A DNA stretch of 62,562 nucleotides from Rhodospirillaceae bacterium. Lineage in GTDB: Bacteria > Pseudomonadota > Alphaproteobacteria > Rhodospirillales > UBA2165. The stretch covers positions 1-62,562 of the forward strand of contig JABIHH010000072.1 of NCBI GenBank assembly GCA_018649725.1. Reading direction: 5' to 3'. Both the position numbers and the translations under genes were made by a program. This document shows positions 8,520 through 17,852 of the stretch, piece by piece. Below the pieces are notes generated by a model, which was not told where the DNA came from, made no database searches, and worked only from the letters and a program-made list of their open reading frames with translations. The first letter of the stretch is position 1; every line of letters begins with the position of its first letter.

Positions 8520-8544
8520 CTAATCCAAAATACTGCGCTCGGAG

Positions 8545-9909
8545 CTAGCCCCCGCTCATAAACGCCGTGTCGCAATACTGCCTACGGGATTTCAAACGCC
8601 GACAGGCTTGCGTCGCCGCTGCTGTGCTTTTGAAGGGGCCGGCGATGAGGCGGTAGTAGACGCCTTTGCGGCGGCCGAGATTGACTCGGGTTACTTCTGA
8701 TTTCAATTTTCCCAAAAGCGAGCGATGGGCGCGGCGGAGTTGGGTCCAGGCGCGGGTCGCGGCCTGCTTGGAGCGGAACGAGGCCAGATGAACGGCCGGC
8801 TTTGGTCCACCCGATGGCGCTTTTTTGGCACTCGCAGCGGCCTTGGCAGCCTTTGAGACAACCGGTGTTTTTGGCGCCAAAATCTTTTCGATCGCGGCTT
8901 TCTCCTTGCCGTATTCAGCGTCCGAGATCAGACCGCGCTCTTTCAGCATTTCAATCCGGCGCACCGCCGCTGCCGCGGGCATCAGGCCTTTCGGTGCCAG
9001 TGCAGGGGCCGCAGAGATTTTTGGATTGGACGGCATCAGGCCATCAATGATCATGGTGCGCTCAGCGCCGTGCTGGCGGATCGTAATGGCGCGCAATTCA
9101 AGCGCCCGGCCAATCGCTTTAAGACGCTGCGAAATCTGTGTCGCACTCGGCACCGAACGCTGCAGGCCGGCAGCAGGTGGCGGCGAAGTAAGTTTGGTCA
9201 AAGCGCCGATATTGCGTTTCCGCCGAGCGGCATATTCCGCCGGTGTTACCAAGCCTTGATCACGTAATTTCCGCAAGGTCTCGAACCTGGAGATCACATT
9301 GGTATCAGCAACCGACGTGCCGGGTGTCATTGGTTTCGCTGGTGCCGCAATCCGCCGTGGCAGCGCCGGTGCGCGGGCGGCGGCTGCAGGAATTCTGGCA
9401 CTCATACTCGGCGCCGCCGGAGCAGCACTTCCGGGATTTCCCGGAGGACCAAAAGCGTTCGACACACCTTGGCTTTGCAGCAGGGACAAATTCAACCCGG
9501 CCAGTTCGCGAACCGATTGCGGCGCGAGATCATTGATGACCAAAAGCTGTTTATCATTGCCGGGACGTAGCGCCAAAATGGCTTCATAGACTTGGCGGGC
9601 TTGGACAAGCTGACCACTATGCTGGAGCACGATGCCTTTGCCGAACAGCGCATAAACATCACGCGGGTTGGTTTGCAAAGCTTGATCAAACAGCGCCTGA
9701 GCAGCCAGGAATTCGCCCTTGGCCAATTTGCCGAAACCGCGTTCCGACATGTCGATGCTTTCAGCCGGTTTTGGATCCCGCTTAAAACTATCCATCAGAT
9801 TACTGTTTTTGATGAGATCACAGCCGCTCAAGGCGAATAGCGCTACCAGCACAAATCCCACTTTGATGCCACCGCGCTTCATAATACGCAGATCACCGCC
9901 CAACTTCAT
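8545..9909 (-). CDS. TPR/SPOR-domain lipoprotein with two SHOCT-like motifs
   Basis: The 454-residue product has a lipoprotein signal ending in LSGC (Cys near residue 30). A TPR-like region follows at about 58-120 (GEFLAAQALFDQALQTNPRD). The middle is Ala/Pro-rich and carries two SHOCT-like helices: LRKLRDQGLVTPAEYAARR and LKERGLISDAEYGKEK. A C-terminal SPOR domain (about 375-454; AVHLASFRSKQAA ... YYRLIAGPF) would bind denuded peptidoglycan. It is therefore probably an envelope protein linked to septal or polar cell wall. An internal ATG at 9882 is an alternative start that leaves a standard signal peptide. Strong terminator follows. Confidence 0.78.
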   Translation of the reverse strand: MKLGGDLRIMKRGGIKVGFVLVALFALSGCDLIKNSNLMDSFKRDPKPAESIDMSERGFGKLAKGEFLAAQALFDQALQTNPRDVYALFGKGIVLQHSGQLVQARQVYEAILALRPGNDKQLLVINDLAPQSVRELAGLNLSLLQSQGVSNAFGPPGNPGSAAPAAPSMSARIPAAAARAPALPRRIAAPAKPMTPGTSVADTNVISRFETLRKLRDQGLVTPAEYAARRKRNIGALTKLTSPPPAAGLQRSVPSATQISQRLKAIGRALELRAITIRQHGAERTMIIDGLMPSNPKISAAPALAPKGLMPAAAAVRRIEMLKERGLISDAEYGKEKAAIEKILAPKTPVVSKAAKAAASAKKAPSGGPKPAVHLASFRSKQAATRAWTQLRRAHRSLLGKLKSEVTRVNLGRRKGVYYRLIAGPFKSTAAATQACRRLKSRRQYCDTAFMSGG

Positions 9910-10086
9910 ATCGCCTACCCCCGTTGAGGCTGTTTTTAAGTCACTATTGGCTTATACTTTGACTAGACTATATATGGTATAGCCAACAGGGACAATACGC
10001 TATTAACAGTCCCAACCACTATATTTAGGGGTTTGGAGCAAAAGTTCACGCCAACCTGCCAGTAATTGGCTGTTTCTTGGTGTTTT

Positions 10087-10935
10087 TTAGAGAGAATCTC
10101 CGCTGGGTCGACCGATTTTAGCTGACAATTCGACAACACACTCGAGGACGGCTTTTCTTAAATTTTCGACATTTTCATCATCGGCGCGCGACTCGGGCAA
10201 AGTGCAGCTAACCGATCCCAGTACGGTACCGGAGAAATCTCGAAGCGCTGAGCCCAGCGAAACGACGCCCGGCAAAAATTCTTCGCGGTCCAACGCGTAG
10301 CCAAAACGGCGAACCAGACGCAAGTTCTCCGTCAGATCATCAAAATCTGTAAGCGTCTTGGGCGTAAATTGTGCCAGGCCTTTTTGACGCACAATCCGCT
10401 CCATTTCATTATCCGGTAACCAAGCAAGAATGGACTTGCCGATCGCCGTCGCGTGGGCGGCGTTGGTCAAGCTAACGGCTTCCAAATTCACCTGCACGAC
10501 TTTGGGCGAGTCGAGTTGGGCCAGGACGACGAGGTCATTACCTTGAATGACCGCGAGATGAACGTTCTCGCCGGTCGCCGCATTAAGTTGGCGCAATTCA
10601 GGCATCGCACTTTCCGCTAGGCTGAATTGGCGCGCTCGATTAGAAGAGAGCTCAAGTATTTTGCTCCCTAAGAAGTATGCTCGCCCCCGTTCATTTTGCG
10701 CGACATAATTCCGGTTCACGAGCGTCAATAAAATATGATGGCAGGTTGAGACATTGAGGCCGGTCGTTTCGGCGATCTCACCCAATTGCATATCACCCGG
10801 CTGCCTCTCACCCTGCGCTTTTGATAGCACTTCCAAAATGTTGAGGGCGCGGCCAACAGACTGAATTTCCCGGGTAGATTTCCCGGTGGAATTTTTGGTG
10901 GAATTTTTGGTGGATTTTGTCGCAGATCTCGCCAT
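10087..10935 (-). CDS. IclR-family transcriptional regulator
   Basis: The 282-residue protein has an N-terminal winged helix (RALNILEVLS ... LGEIAETTGLNVSTCHHIL, about 28-75) and a C-terminal effector-binding domain with the IclR pattern (HATAIGKSILAWLP). It is divergent from the operon beginning at 11097 and is its probable regulator, with the transporter's substrate or a downstream metabolite as effector. The first 20 residues are a Lys/Asn/Ser/Thr repeat encoded by a 12-base DNA repeat (10885-10918). The intergenic region carries a short palindrome. Confidence 0.9.
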   Translation of the reverse strand: MARSATKSTKNSTKNSTGKSTREIQSVGRALNILEVLSKAQGERQPGDMQLGEIAETTGLNVSTCHHILLTLVNRNYVAQNERGRAYFLGSKILELSSNRARQFSLAESAMPELRQLNAATGENVHLAVIQGNDLVVLAQLDSPKVVQVNLEAVSLTNAAHATAIGKSILAWLPDNEMERIVRQKGLAQFTPKTLTDFDDLTENLRLVRRFGYALDREEFLPGVVSLGSALRDFSGTVLGSVSCTLPESRADDENVENLRKAVLECVVELSAKIGRPSGDSL

Positions 10936-10984
10936 TATTTCGCCTATTTTACAGGTGCATATAGTGAAAATAGAATAGATCTAA

Positions 10985-10999
10985 TTTCATAATATGAAA
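10985..10999. promoter_or_regulatory. Short palindrome in the IclR/HbpS divergent promoter region
   Basis: TTTCAT-AAT-ATGAAA, perfect 6-base arms, lies about 50 bases from the IclR start and about 98 bases from the first gene of the divergent operon. Position and symmetry fit an IclR-type operator, but the site is short and AT-rich, so it could arise by chance. Confidence 0.35.
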
Positions 11000-11096
11000 A
11001 GACTTATGATAATGTAGAAATGCCTTGATCGCAGTGAGAACTTCAAGCTATCTTGGCCAAAATAATTTAACACCAACGCCTAAGAGGAAGAATTAC

Positions 11097-11540
11097 ATGC
11101 CATTTGCCGCCGCCAAACGCCTGACCAATGCGGGCGCTAAAAAGATGATGGTCGCCGCTATCGAAAAAGCCGAAGAAATAGGCATTCCTGCCACCGTCGC
11201 CATTGTTGATGCCGGCGGTCATATGATGATGCTGGAACGCATGGATGGCGGTCGGTTCCACACGGTTCATTCTTCAACAACCAAAGCGGTGACGGCCTCG
11301 TCCAATCGCCGCCCGACCACAACCAAAGGCGCTCAAGGGCAAGACCTAGATACGCTGCATGCCATTGGATTATCGCTGGCTGCCGGCACAGAACGCTGGA
11401 CCGCTATGGAAGGTGGCTTCCCGATTTTTGTTGAAGGAGAATGCATCGGCGGCATCGGCGTCAGTGGCGGCGATTGGCAGCAAGATCAGGATATTGCGCA
11501 AGCAGCAGTTGACGCGGTCGGCGCAAGCAATCAAGGTTAG
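11097..11540 (+). CDS. GlcG/HbpS-family haem- or ligand-binding protein (DUF336)
   Basis: The 147-residue product has the HbpS/GlcG pattern: an A...A...G.P..VAIVDAGGHMM core and the GG.PI.V.G...GGIGVSGG C-terminal signature. Family members form oligomers and bind haem, cobalamin or small molecules, and often sit in catabolic operons without known catalysis. The ATG at 11097 is chosen because it has a strong AAGAGGAAG ribosome site; upstream in-frame starts do not. It opens the IclR-divergent operon and precedes the TctCBA transporter genes. Confidence 0.82.
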   Translation: MPFAAAKRLTNAGAKKMMVAAIEKAEEIGIPATVAIVDAGGHMMMLERMDGGRFHTVHSSTTKAVTASSNRRPTTTKGAQGQDLDTLHAIGLSLAAGTERWTAMEGGFPIFVEGECIGGIGVSGGDWQQDQDIAQAAVDAVGASNQG

Positions 11541-11611
11541 GACGTAGAGTTTAAAAGCAGAGATCATAAAAAAAATTACACAATTAATTTCACTTAAATG
11601 GGAGAAACTAA

Positions 11612-12577
11612 ATGCTAAATCTAAAACACGTAATTATGGGAACAGCTGCGGCGGCCCTTATGATGGCTTCCGGCCAGGCTAAAGCCGAATGGCCTGAAAA
11701 AGCCATCGAATTTATCATTCCATTTGGCGGTGGCGCCGATGTGGAAGGCCGCATGATCGCCAAAGCCATGAGTGATGTGCTTGGCCAGCCAGTTGTACCG
11801 GTCAGCAAAATCGGTGGCGGTGGTGCGATCGCTTATACTCATGTCAAAAACTCCAAGCCGGATGGATATACGGTCGCCTGGAACTCAACATCAATTTTGA
11901 CAACGACAAATATCGGCAACGTACCGTTTGACTACACAGCCCTTGATCACATTGGTCAGGTTGCTCAGCAGCCGGTTCCGTTTGTTGTCAGCGCCAAAGC
12001 ACGTTGGAACACGTTGAAAGAGTTTATGGCTGAATGTAAAGCCAAGCCAAACACGCTGAAGATAGCCTTTGCTGGTTTCGGTAGTGCAACCCATATGGCT
12101 GGCGTCGCTTTGACCAATGCCATGGGCTGTAAGCCGATCATGCTGCCGGTTAAAGGTGCGGATCGACGCAAGATGATCCTCAGCGGCGAAACCGATGCAG
12201 CGGTCGACATTTTCTTTGTTCCGCTAAAAATGGTTAAAGCTGGAAAAAGCAAATTCCTAGCCATCTCCAGCGGCAAACGAAATCCTGCCGCGCCGAATGT
12301 ACCAACCGCTAAAGAACTCGGTGTGGATATGGAATTTGATCTGTTCCGCGGACTGTCAGTTGCCAAAGGAACCCCTCAGGCAATTAAGGACAAACTTGAA
12401 GCAGCCATGATAAAAGCAGCTGCCTCAAAAAAGTTTAGTGGCCGCATGAAAAAGCTGAAAATTACCTTGGCACCCATGGGCCAGAAAGCCTTTGCGGCGA
12501 AGCTGAAAAAAGCCAATGCCAATATTGTTAGCATCATGAAAAAAGCCGGAATGTATCAGGCTAAGGCAAAAAAATAA
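11612..12577 (+). CDS. tctC: TTT transporter solute-binding protein (Bug/TctC family)
   Basis: The 321-residue product has a Sec signal peptide ending near residue 26 (SGQAKA-EW). The mature part begins with the Bug-family pattern WPEKAIEFIIPFGGGAD. The GGGGAIAYTHVKNSKPDGYT loop and the later FAGFGSATHMAGVAL segment complete the usual ligand site. It is a periplasmic receptor for a carboxylate, delivering it to the TctBA permease encoded just downstream. Bug proteins bind tricarboxylates, aromatic acids or amino acids; the ligand is unknown. A GGGAGAA ribosome site is present. Confidence 0.92.
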   Translation: MLNLKHVIMGTAAAALMMASGQAKAEWPEKAIEFIIPFGGGADVEGRMIAKAMSDVLGQPVVPVSKIGGGGAIAYTHVKNSKPDGYTVAWNSTSILTTTNIGNVPFDYTALDHIGQVAQQPVPFVVSAKARWNTLKEFMAECKAKPNTLKIAFAGFGSATHMAGVALTNAMGCKPIMLPVKGADRRKMILSGETDAAVDIFFVPLKMVKAGKSKFLAISSGKRNPAAPNVPTAKELGVDMEFDLFRGLSVAKGTPQAIKDKLEAAMIKAAASKKFSGRMKKLKITLAPMGQKAFAAKLKKANANIVSIMKKAGMYQAKAKK

Positions 12578-12598
12578 GTCTGCACGACGACAGTTTTG

Positions 12599-12633
12599 GA
12601 TGTCCCGTCTTTAGTTAAGGCGGGACATCTGAT
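12599..12633 (+). terminator. Hairpin between tctC and tctB, probable attenuating terminator
   Basis: Perfect 9-base arms GATGTCCCG and CGGGACATC around a 13-base loop, followed by a short T-rich tract. It lies between the binding-protein gene and the permease genes, where partial termination would keep the receptor more abundant than the permease. Confidence 0.6.
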
Positions 12634-12654
12634 TTTCTGCTAACGAGTTTCTCC

Positions 12655-13125
12655 ATGAACAACATGCGTACCCGAAATCTGATCGCCGGAATAGTCATGC
12701 TCTTCCTGTGCGCAGGTTACGCCTATCTTACCGCCAACTTACCCTCTCGAGATATTCAGAACACGACCCAACCATCATTTTTCCCATGGGTCATAGTTGT
12801 GTGTATGGCAGTCTTGTCACTCGCTTTATTGATCCAAGGCTTATTGCAGCATTTTGATCGTGATATCGCCTCTCGCATGGCAATACCACCCAAACGCCTC
12901 CTCATTGGATTGGTCCTAGCGGTCGCCTATCTGGTAACCCTGCCGTCGCTCGGTTTTATTGTCGCCAATATTTTGCTCTTTGCCGGACTTATGTTTCTCT
13001 ATGGCGAACATCGCCCGCTCTGGATAGCCGTCGGTTCGATCGTTATTTCGGTCACTGTCTTTTTCATATTCCGTGAAATTTTTCAAATTCGGTTAACCGC
13101 CGGCGTTCTTGAAAGCTTGCTGTAA
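12655..13125 (+). CDS. tctB: TTT transporter small permease subunit (TctB family)
   Basis: The 156-residue product has four predicted membrane spans (about 9-27, 41-62, 82-110 and 122-140), the size and layout of TctB. It forms the small membrane subunit of the tripartite tricarboxylate transporter, which is driven by an ion gradient. Its stop codon overlaps the TctA start (TAATG), so the two are translationally coupled. Confidence 0.88.
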   Translation: MNNMRTRNLIAGIVMLFLCAGYAYLTANLPSRDIQNTTQPSFFPWVIVVCMAVLSLALLIQGLLQHFDRDIASRMAIPPKRLLIGLVLAVAYLVTLPSLGFIVANILLFAGLMFLYGEHRPLWIAVGSIVISVTVFFIFREIFQIRLTAGVLESLL

Positions 13126-14627
13126 TGAGCCCGGACGTCCTAGAAGGTTTTTTTCAGGCAACCCAAGCGAATACTATTTTTGCCGTCGCTGCAGGCTGTC
13201 TGGTCGGTCTAATTGTCGGCATGATTCCCGGCCTGACGATATCAACCGGCATCATAATTGTCCTCCCGCTCACCTTTGTTCTGGAACCTGAAATTTCCAT
13301 CGCCTTGCTGCTTGGCCTCTATGTCAGCGGCATGACCGGCGGAAGTTTTTCTGCCATTCTGCTAAACATTCCAGGAACCCCGTCTGCTTCGGCCACGGCG
13401 CTGGATGGCAATCCTATGGCCAAACGCGGAGAGGCCGGACGGGCGTTAGGGATTGCCATAACGGCGAGCTTTGTCGGCGGCCTGTTCAGCTTTCTTTGCC
13501 TATTTCTCATTTCACCCCTTCTGGCAGAGGTTGCCCTGCAGTTTCAGTCACCCGATCTTTTCAGTTTAATGTTATTCGGCCTGACAATTATCTGTAGCTT
13601 TGCAGCAAAGTCTCTGGTGAAAGGCCTGCTCGCCGCCGTGATTGGCTTGGCGATTGTAACCATTGGTCAAGATCCGATGATGGGTACGCAACGCTTTACC
13701 TTCGGTCAGATAAACCTAACCGCCGGCATTCACTTTTTGACCGCACTCATAGGTCTATTTGCGATACCGCAATTGGTCGACAACTTTGCCAGTTTAGGTA
13801 AAGCCGCGTCGGACGATGGAAATGCTGCCAAAATAAAAAGCGTTCTGCCCAAGCTTGCTGATCTGAAACTCATGCGCTTGCCGATTTCCATCGGCTCACC
13901 AATCGGCTCTTTCTTAGGGATCCTACCGGGCGCGGGCGGCCCCATCGCCGCCTTTATCAGTTATGACTACACGCGAAAACTCAGCAAAAATCCTGAGGAA
14001 TTTGGCAAAGGCTCGACGCAGGGTATCGCCGCTCCAGAGGCTGCGAATAATGCGGTCACCGGCGGCGCGCTGATCCCGATGATGACGCTCGGCATTCCAG
14101 GCGATCCGGTCACCGCCATATTGATTGCAGCCTTGCTCATTCATGGCCTTGTGCCCGGTCCATTGCTCTTTATTGAAAATGGTGAATTTGCCTATGGCGT
14201 AATTTTTTCGTTCTTTTGGGCAAATATTTTTAACATCATCATTGCTCTCATTGGCCTGCGCTTTCTCGTCAAAGTCCTGGTTATTCCCCGGACGCTCTTG
14301 ATGCCGTCAATCGCCATTTTGTGCGTTATCGGCAGCTATGCGCTGCGCAACAATTTTTTCGATGTCTATGTGATGTTTGGCTTTGGCATGCTGGGTCTCG
14401 CCATGCGCTGGCTCGATATGCCGGTCGTGCCTCTCTTACTGGCGATGGTGCTCGGTCGTCAAATAGAAGAACATCTCAGGGTTTCACTCATCGCCTCCAA
14501 AAACGACATCACCGTCTTTTTCACCTCGCCGTTCAGCCTGTTCTTTTTGTGCCTCGCGGCAGCATCGGTATTCTGGTCTTTTTGGGCCGAACACAAAACT
14601 AAACAAAAGCAAAAACAACAAATTTAG
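13125..14627 (+). CDS. tctA: TTT transporter large permease subunit (TctA family)
   Basis: The 500-residue product has roughly twelve membrane spans and the two TctA signature loops: GMIPGLTISTGIIIVLPLTF (about 25-46) and GILPGAGGPIAAFISYDY (about 265-283). It is the transport channel of the TctCBA system. Residue count matches the family. The start overlaps the tctB stop. Confidence 0.93.
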   Translation: MSPDVLEGFFQATQANTIFAVAAGCLVGLIVGMIPGLTISTGIIIVLPLTFVLEPEISIALLLGLYVSGMTGGSFSAILLNIPGTPSASATALDGNPMAKRGEAGRALGIAITASFVGGLFSFLCLFLISPLLAEVALQFQSPDLFSLMLFGLTIICSFAAKSLVKGLLAAVIGLAIVTIGQDPMMGTQRFTFGQINLTAGIHFLTALIGLFAIPQLVDNFASLGKAASDDGNAAKIKSVLPKLADLKLMRLPISIGSPIGSFLGILPGAGGPIAAFISYDYTRKLSKNPEEFGKGSTQGIAAPEAANNAVTGGALIPMMTLGIPGDPVTAILIAALLIHGLVPGPLLFIENGEFAYGVIFSFFWANIFNIIIALIGLRFLVKVLVIPRTLLMPSIAILCVIGSYALRNNFFDVYVMFGFGMLGLAMRWLDMPVVPLLLAMVLGRQIEEHLRVSLIASKNDITVFFTSPFSLFFLCLAAASVFWSFWAEHKTKQKQKQQI

Positions 14628-14638
14628 GAGAATAAATT

Positions 14639-15649
14639 ATGAGTAAAGATACAATCCGCGTTGCCTCGCTGGGCCTCGGCTGGTGGTCAGACGTTTTGGC
14701 CGAAGGCGTCGTCAATGCGAAGGGCATTGAAGTTGTATCCTGCTTCACCCGGTCCGAAGACAAGCGCAAAGCCTTTGCCGATAAGTTCAGCTGCGCCTAT
14801 GCGAACAGCTATGAAGAATTGTTGGAAGATGACAGCATCGACGCCATCATCAATACGACGCCGAACAACATCCATTTGGAAACCACCCGCCAGGCCGCCG
14901 AGGCCGGCAAGCATGTCTTCTTGGATAAGCCGATCGCCAATTCCGTCGGCGAAGGCATGGCGATCGCCAAGGTTTGCCGGGCGGCCAATGTCAAACTCTC
15001 TATCGGCTTTCAGCGCCGCCGCGAAAACCAATTTCGCTGGGTCCACGAAGAAATTAAAGCCGGCCGCTTTGGTCAGATGGTGCAGGCCGAAGCCAATATC
15101 AGCCGGGATCGCCTGGGCCAATTTGAAGATGGCCATTGGCGCTACACGGCGGAAGGTATGCCGGGTGGGGTCATGCTGCAAATCGGGCCGCATTATGTCG
15201 ATGTGCTGGAAATGCTGATGGGGCCGATTATGGAAGTCTCCGGCATGTTATCGCAATTGGTGCTGCCGGGTGATAACCCTGATGTCGCCGGTCTTGTCAT
15301 GAAGCATGAGAACGGCGCCATCTCAACGCTCAATGCAGGCTATGCGTCAGCGGGAGAAAACTATGTCATGAATATCTATGGCAAAGACGCTTCAGCGCTG
15401 TTTTCACTCCATACCGGCATGTATCACGTCAAACGCGGCGAAAAAGAGCCGGTCAAAATGGAATTCGAGGCCAATGACACCATCGCTGAGCAAATGGAAG
15501 AATTCGGCGACTGCATCCGTACTGGCGCCGAACCCGAAGTCGGCGGTGAATGGGCGGCACGCTCTCTAGCCGTCATCCGCGCCGGCGTTAAATCGGCGCG
15601 TGAAAAGCGCTATGTCGAGATCGCCGAGATCATGGAAAGTGGTGAATAA
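14639..15649 (+). CDS. Gfo/Idh/MocA-family NAD(P)-dependent oxidoreductase
   Basis: The 336-residue protein has an N-terminal Rossmann fold (RVASLGLGWWSDVLAEGV) and the DKP variant of the family EKP motif (GKHVFLDKPIANS, about 90-102). A C-terminal Gfo/Idh/MocA domain follows, with GGVMLQIGPHYVDVLEML as the likely catalytic helix. It should oxidise or reduce a hydroxy compound, or act as a dehydratase/dehalogenase-type variant, in the cytoplasm. It follows tctA by 11 bases with a good AGGAGAA site, so it belongs to the same operon. Confidence 0.88.
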   Translation: MSKDTIRVASLGLGWWSDVLAEGVVNAKGIEVVSCFTRSEDKRKAFADKFSCAYANSYEELLEDDSIDAIINTTPNNIHLETTRQAAEAGKHVFLDKPIANSVGEGMAIAKVCRAANVKLSIGFQRRRENQFRWVHEEIKAGRFGQMVQAEANISRDRLGQFEDGHWRYTAEGMPGGVMLQIGPHYVDVLEMLMGPIMEVSGMLSQLVLPGDNPDVAGLVMKHENGAISTLNAGYASAGENYVMNIYGKDASALFSLHTGMYHVKRGEKEPVKMEFEANDTIAEQMEEFGDCIRTGAEPEVGGEWAARSLAVIRAGVKSAREKRYVEIAEIMESGE

Positions 15650-15717
15650 GCTTAAAATTAGTTTAAGTCTAAAACAAATGGGTTGTCATTCGCGCTTAAA
15701 TTTTCGATGATTGCTGC

Positions 15718-16539
15718 ATGAGTGACAGCAATCCTAAAAATCTTGGCAGTTTTTTCGAGTCCAAGCCGCTCCAGGGTCAGCATGCGCTAATCACTGGCGG
15801 ATCGCGCGGCATTGGCGCCGCTATTTCAAATGTATTGGCAGCCATGGGTGCGAACATAACGTTGCTTGCCCGTGATGTCGGCGCGCTAAAAATGCAGAGC
15901 GACCATCTCCAGGCCGAATTTGACGCGCAAGTTTTTTATGCCAGCGCCGATATGACCTCTGAAAGCGATATCGCCGACTCCTTTGTGCAAAGCGTAAAAG
16001 CCAATGGCCCGATTGATATTCTGATCAATAATGCGGGCATCGGTAAAAGTGCACCCTTCCACAAAATGGATTTAGAGTTTTGGCAGGCGACGCTAGACCT
16101 TAATTTGACCGGCACCTTCCTCTGCACCAAGCAGGTCATTGATGGCATGCGGGAACGCGGCTATGGCCGGATCGTCAACATTTCATCGACGGTGGGCCTT
16201 AGAGGCTACGCTTATATTTCAGCTTATACGGCCTCCAAACATGCGGTGATCGGCCTGACCAGATCGCTGGCTCTCGAGGTGGTCAAAAAAGGCATTACCG
16301 TCAATGCAATTTGCCCAGGCTATACCGAAACTGATCTGGTTTCCGAAGCGATCGACAATATCGTTGATGCCTCGGGACGCGATAGCTCAGAAGTAAAATC
16401 AGAAATTGAGAATATGAGCCCGATGGGCCGCATGGTGACACCGGAAGAGGTGGCCGAAAGCGCAGCCTGGCTCTGCCTCCCCTCCTCTGCCTCGATAACC
16501 GGCCAAGCCATTGTGGTTGCCGGTGGCGCAGTGATGTAA
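15718..16539 (+). CDS. Short-chain dehydrogenase/reductase (SDR)
   Basis: The 273-residue protein is a classical SDR. The cofactor loop is TGGSRGIG (about 26-33), the NNAG motif is at about 104-107, and the catalytic Ser (about 157), Tyr170 and Lys174 lie in NISSTVG and [10 protein letters not shown] proline/glycine turn ([12 protein letters not shown]) follows. It resembles 3-oxoacyl-ACP or 3-hydroxyacyl-CoA reductases in layout. It is co-directional with the acyl-CoA dehydrogenase 13 bases downstream, consistent with beta-oxidation-like processing of a CoA thioester. Confidence 0.9.
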   Translation: MSDSNPKNLGSFFESKPLQGQHALITGGSRGIGAAISNVLAAMGANITLLARDVGALKMQSDHLQAEFDAQVFYASADMTSESDIADSFVQSVKANGPIDILINNAGIGKSAPFHKMDLEFWQATLDLNLTGTFLCTKQVIDGMRERGYGRIVNISSTVGLRGYAYISAYTASKHAVIGLTRSLALEVVKKGITVNAICPGYTETDLVSEAIDNIVDASGRDSSEVKSEIENMSPMGRMVTPEEVAESAAWLCLPSSASITGQAIVVAGGAVM

Positions 16540-16552
16540 TCAGGAGCAAGAC

Positions 16553-17728
16553 ATGTCAGACACTACTTTCCTCGACTGGCCGTTTTTTGATGACAGCCAC
16601 CGCAAATTTGCCGCTGATCTAACCGCCTGGGCCGATAAAGAAATCTCGCCGCTGGCCCATGCTGATATTTCTACCCATGACGCGCTCGACAGTGCTTTCA
16701 GGGAAATCATACAGAAGCTCGGCGATGCCGGCTGGCTGAAATATGCTGTGCCAAAAGCTTATGGCGGGGCGCTCGAAAAACTGGATGTGCGCTCGATCGC
16801 TCTTGCCCGCTCGATCCTCGGCTATCATACCGGGCTCGCTGATTTTGCCATGGCGATGCAGGGGCTGGGGTCAGGCTCGATCACGCTGTTTGGCTCGGAA
16901 GAATTAAAACAGAAATATTTGCCGGAAGTTGCGAGCGGAAAACGCCTCGCGGCCTTTGCGCTATCAGAACCTACTTGCGGCTCCGACGTTGCGGCGATGA
17001 CAACCTCGGCGGAACTCGATGGCGATGAGTATGTCATAAACGGCGTCAAAACCTGGATATCCAATGCGGGTCTTGCCAACCAATACGTGCTGTTCGCCCG
17101 CACCGGTGATGCGCCGGGTGCCAAAGGTCTTTCGGCCTTTGTCATTGAAGCCGACAATCCAGGCCTCACCGTCTCCGAGCGCATTGATGTCATTGCGCCG
17201 CATCCGCTTGGCTCACTAACCCTCGACAATTGCCGGGTGCCCGCCAGCCAGATGCTGGGCCAATCGGGCGAAGGTTTCAAAGTGGCCATGGCAACCCTCG
17301 ATATCTTCAGAACGACCGTCGGTGCCGCAGCCCTTGGCTTTGCGCGGCGTGCCATGGATGAGGCCATTGCCCGGGCAAAATCGCGCGAAGCCTTCGGTCA
17401 GAAAATTGGCGAATTCCAAATTATTCAGAGCAAGATCGGCGATATGGCGCTTAAAATCGATGCCGCTGCCCTGCTCGTTTTTCGTTCGGCCTGGGTCAAA
17501 GACATTCAAGACATTCGGGTCACCCGCGAAAGCTCGATGGCAAAACTTTACGCCACCGACAGCGCTCAAGAAGTGATTGATGATGCGGTGCAAATTTGGG
17601 GCGGCATGGGAGTGGTCTCCGGCAACAAAGTCGAAGAGCTCTACCGCGAAATCCGCGCCCTGCGTATCTATGAAGGCACCAGCGAGATCCAAAAACTCGT
17701 CATCGCCGGTCAGGCCATGGCGGATTAA
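16553..17728 (+). CDS. Acyl-CoA dehydrogenase
   Basis: The 391-residue product has the acyl-CoA dehydrogenase architecture. An alpha-helical N-domain precedes the FAD/substrate signatures ([20 protein letters not shown] and [13 protein letters not shown]), and the C-terminal [16 protein letters not shown] holds the probable catalytic Glu. It oxidises the alpha-beta bond of an acyl-CoA using FAD and passes electrons to ETF. A CAGGAGC ribosome site lies before the ATG. It belongs to the IclR-divergent operon. Confidence 0.92.
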   Translation: MSDTTFLDWPFFDDSHRKFAADLTAWADKEISPLAHADISTHDALDSAFREIIQKLGDAGWLKYAVPKAYGGALEKLDVRSIALARSILGYHTGLADFAMAMQGLGSGSITLFGSEELKQKYLPEVASGKRLAAFALSEPTCGSDVAAMTTSAELDGDEYVINGVKTWISNAGLANQYVLFARTGDAPGAKGLSAFVIEADNPGLTVSERIDVIAPHPLGSLTLDNCRVPASQMLGQSGEGFKVAMATLDIFRTTVGAAALGFARRAMDEAIARAKSREAFGQKIGEFQIIQSKIGDMALKIDAAALLVFRSAWVKDIQDIRVTRESSMAKLYATDSAQEVIDDAVQIWGGMGVVSGNKVEELYREIRALRIYEGTSEIQKLVIAGQAMAD

Positions 17729-17852
17729 TTAGCCTTAAGAGAGCGGCGTTGGACTTTCTAAAATCTGGCTTTAATTGACCAAAGTCAAAGCCCAGCCCTC
17801 TTTTTGTGCTGCAAGATGCGCGACGATCATAAAAGAAATAATCTGGAGAGGC

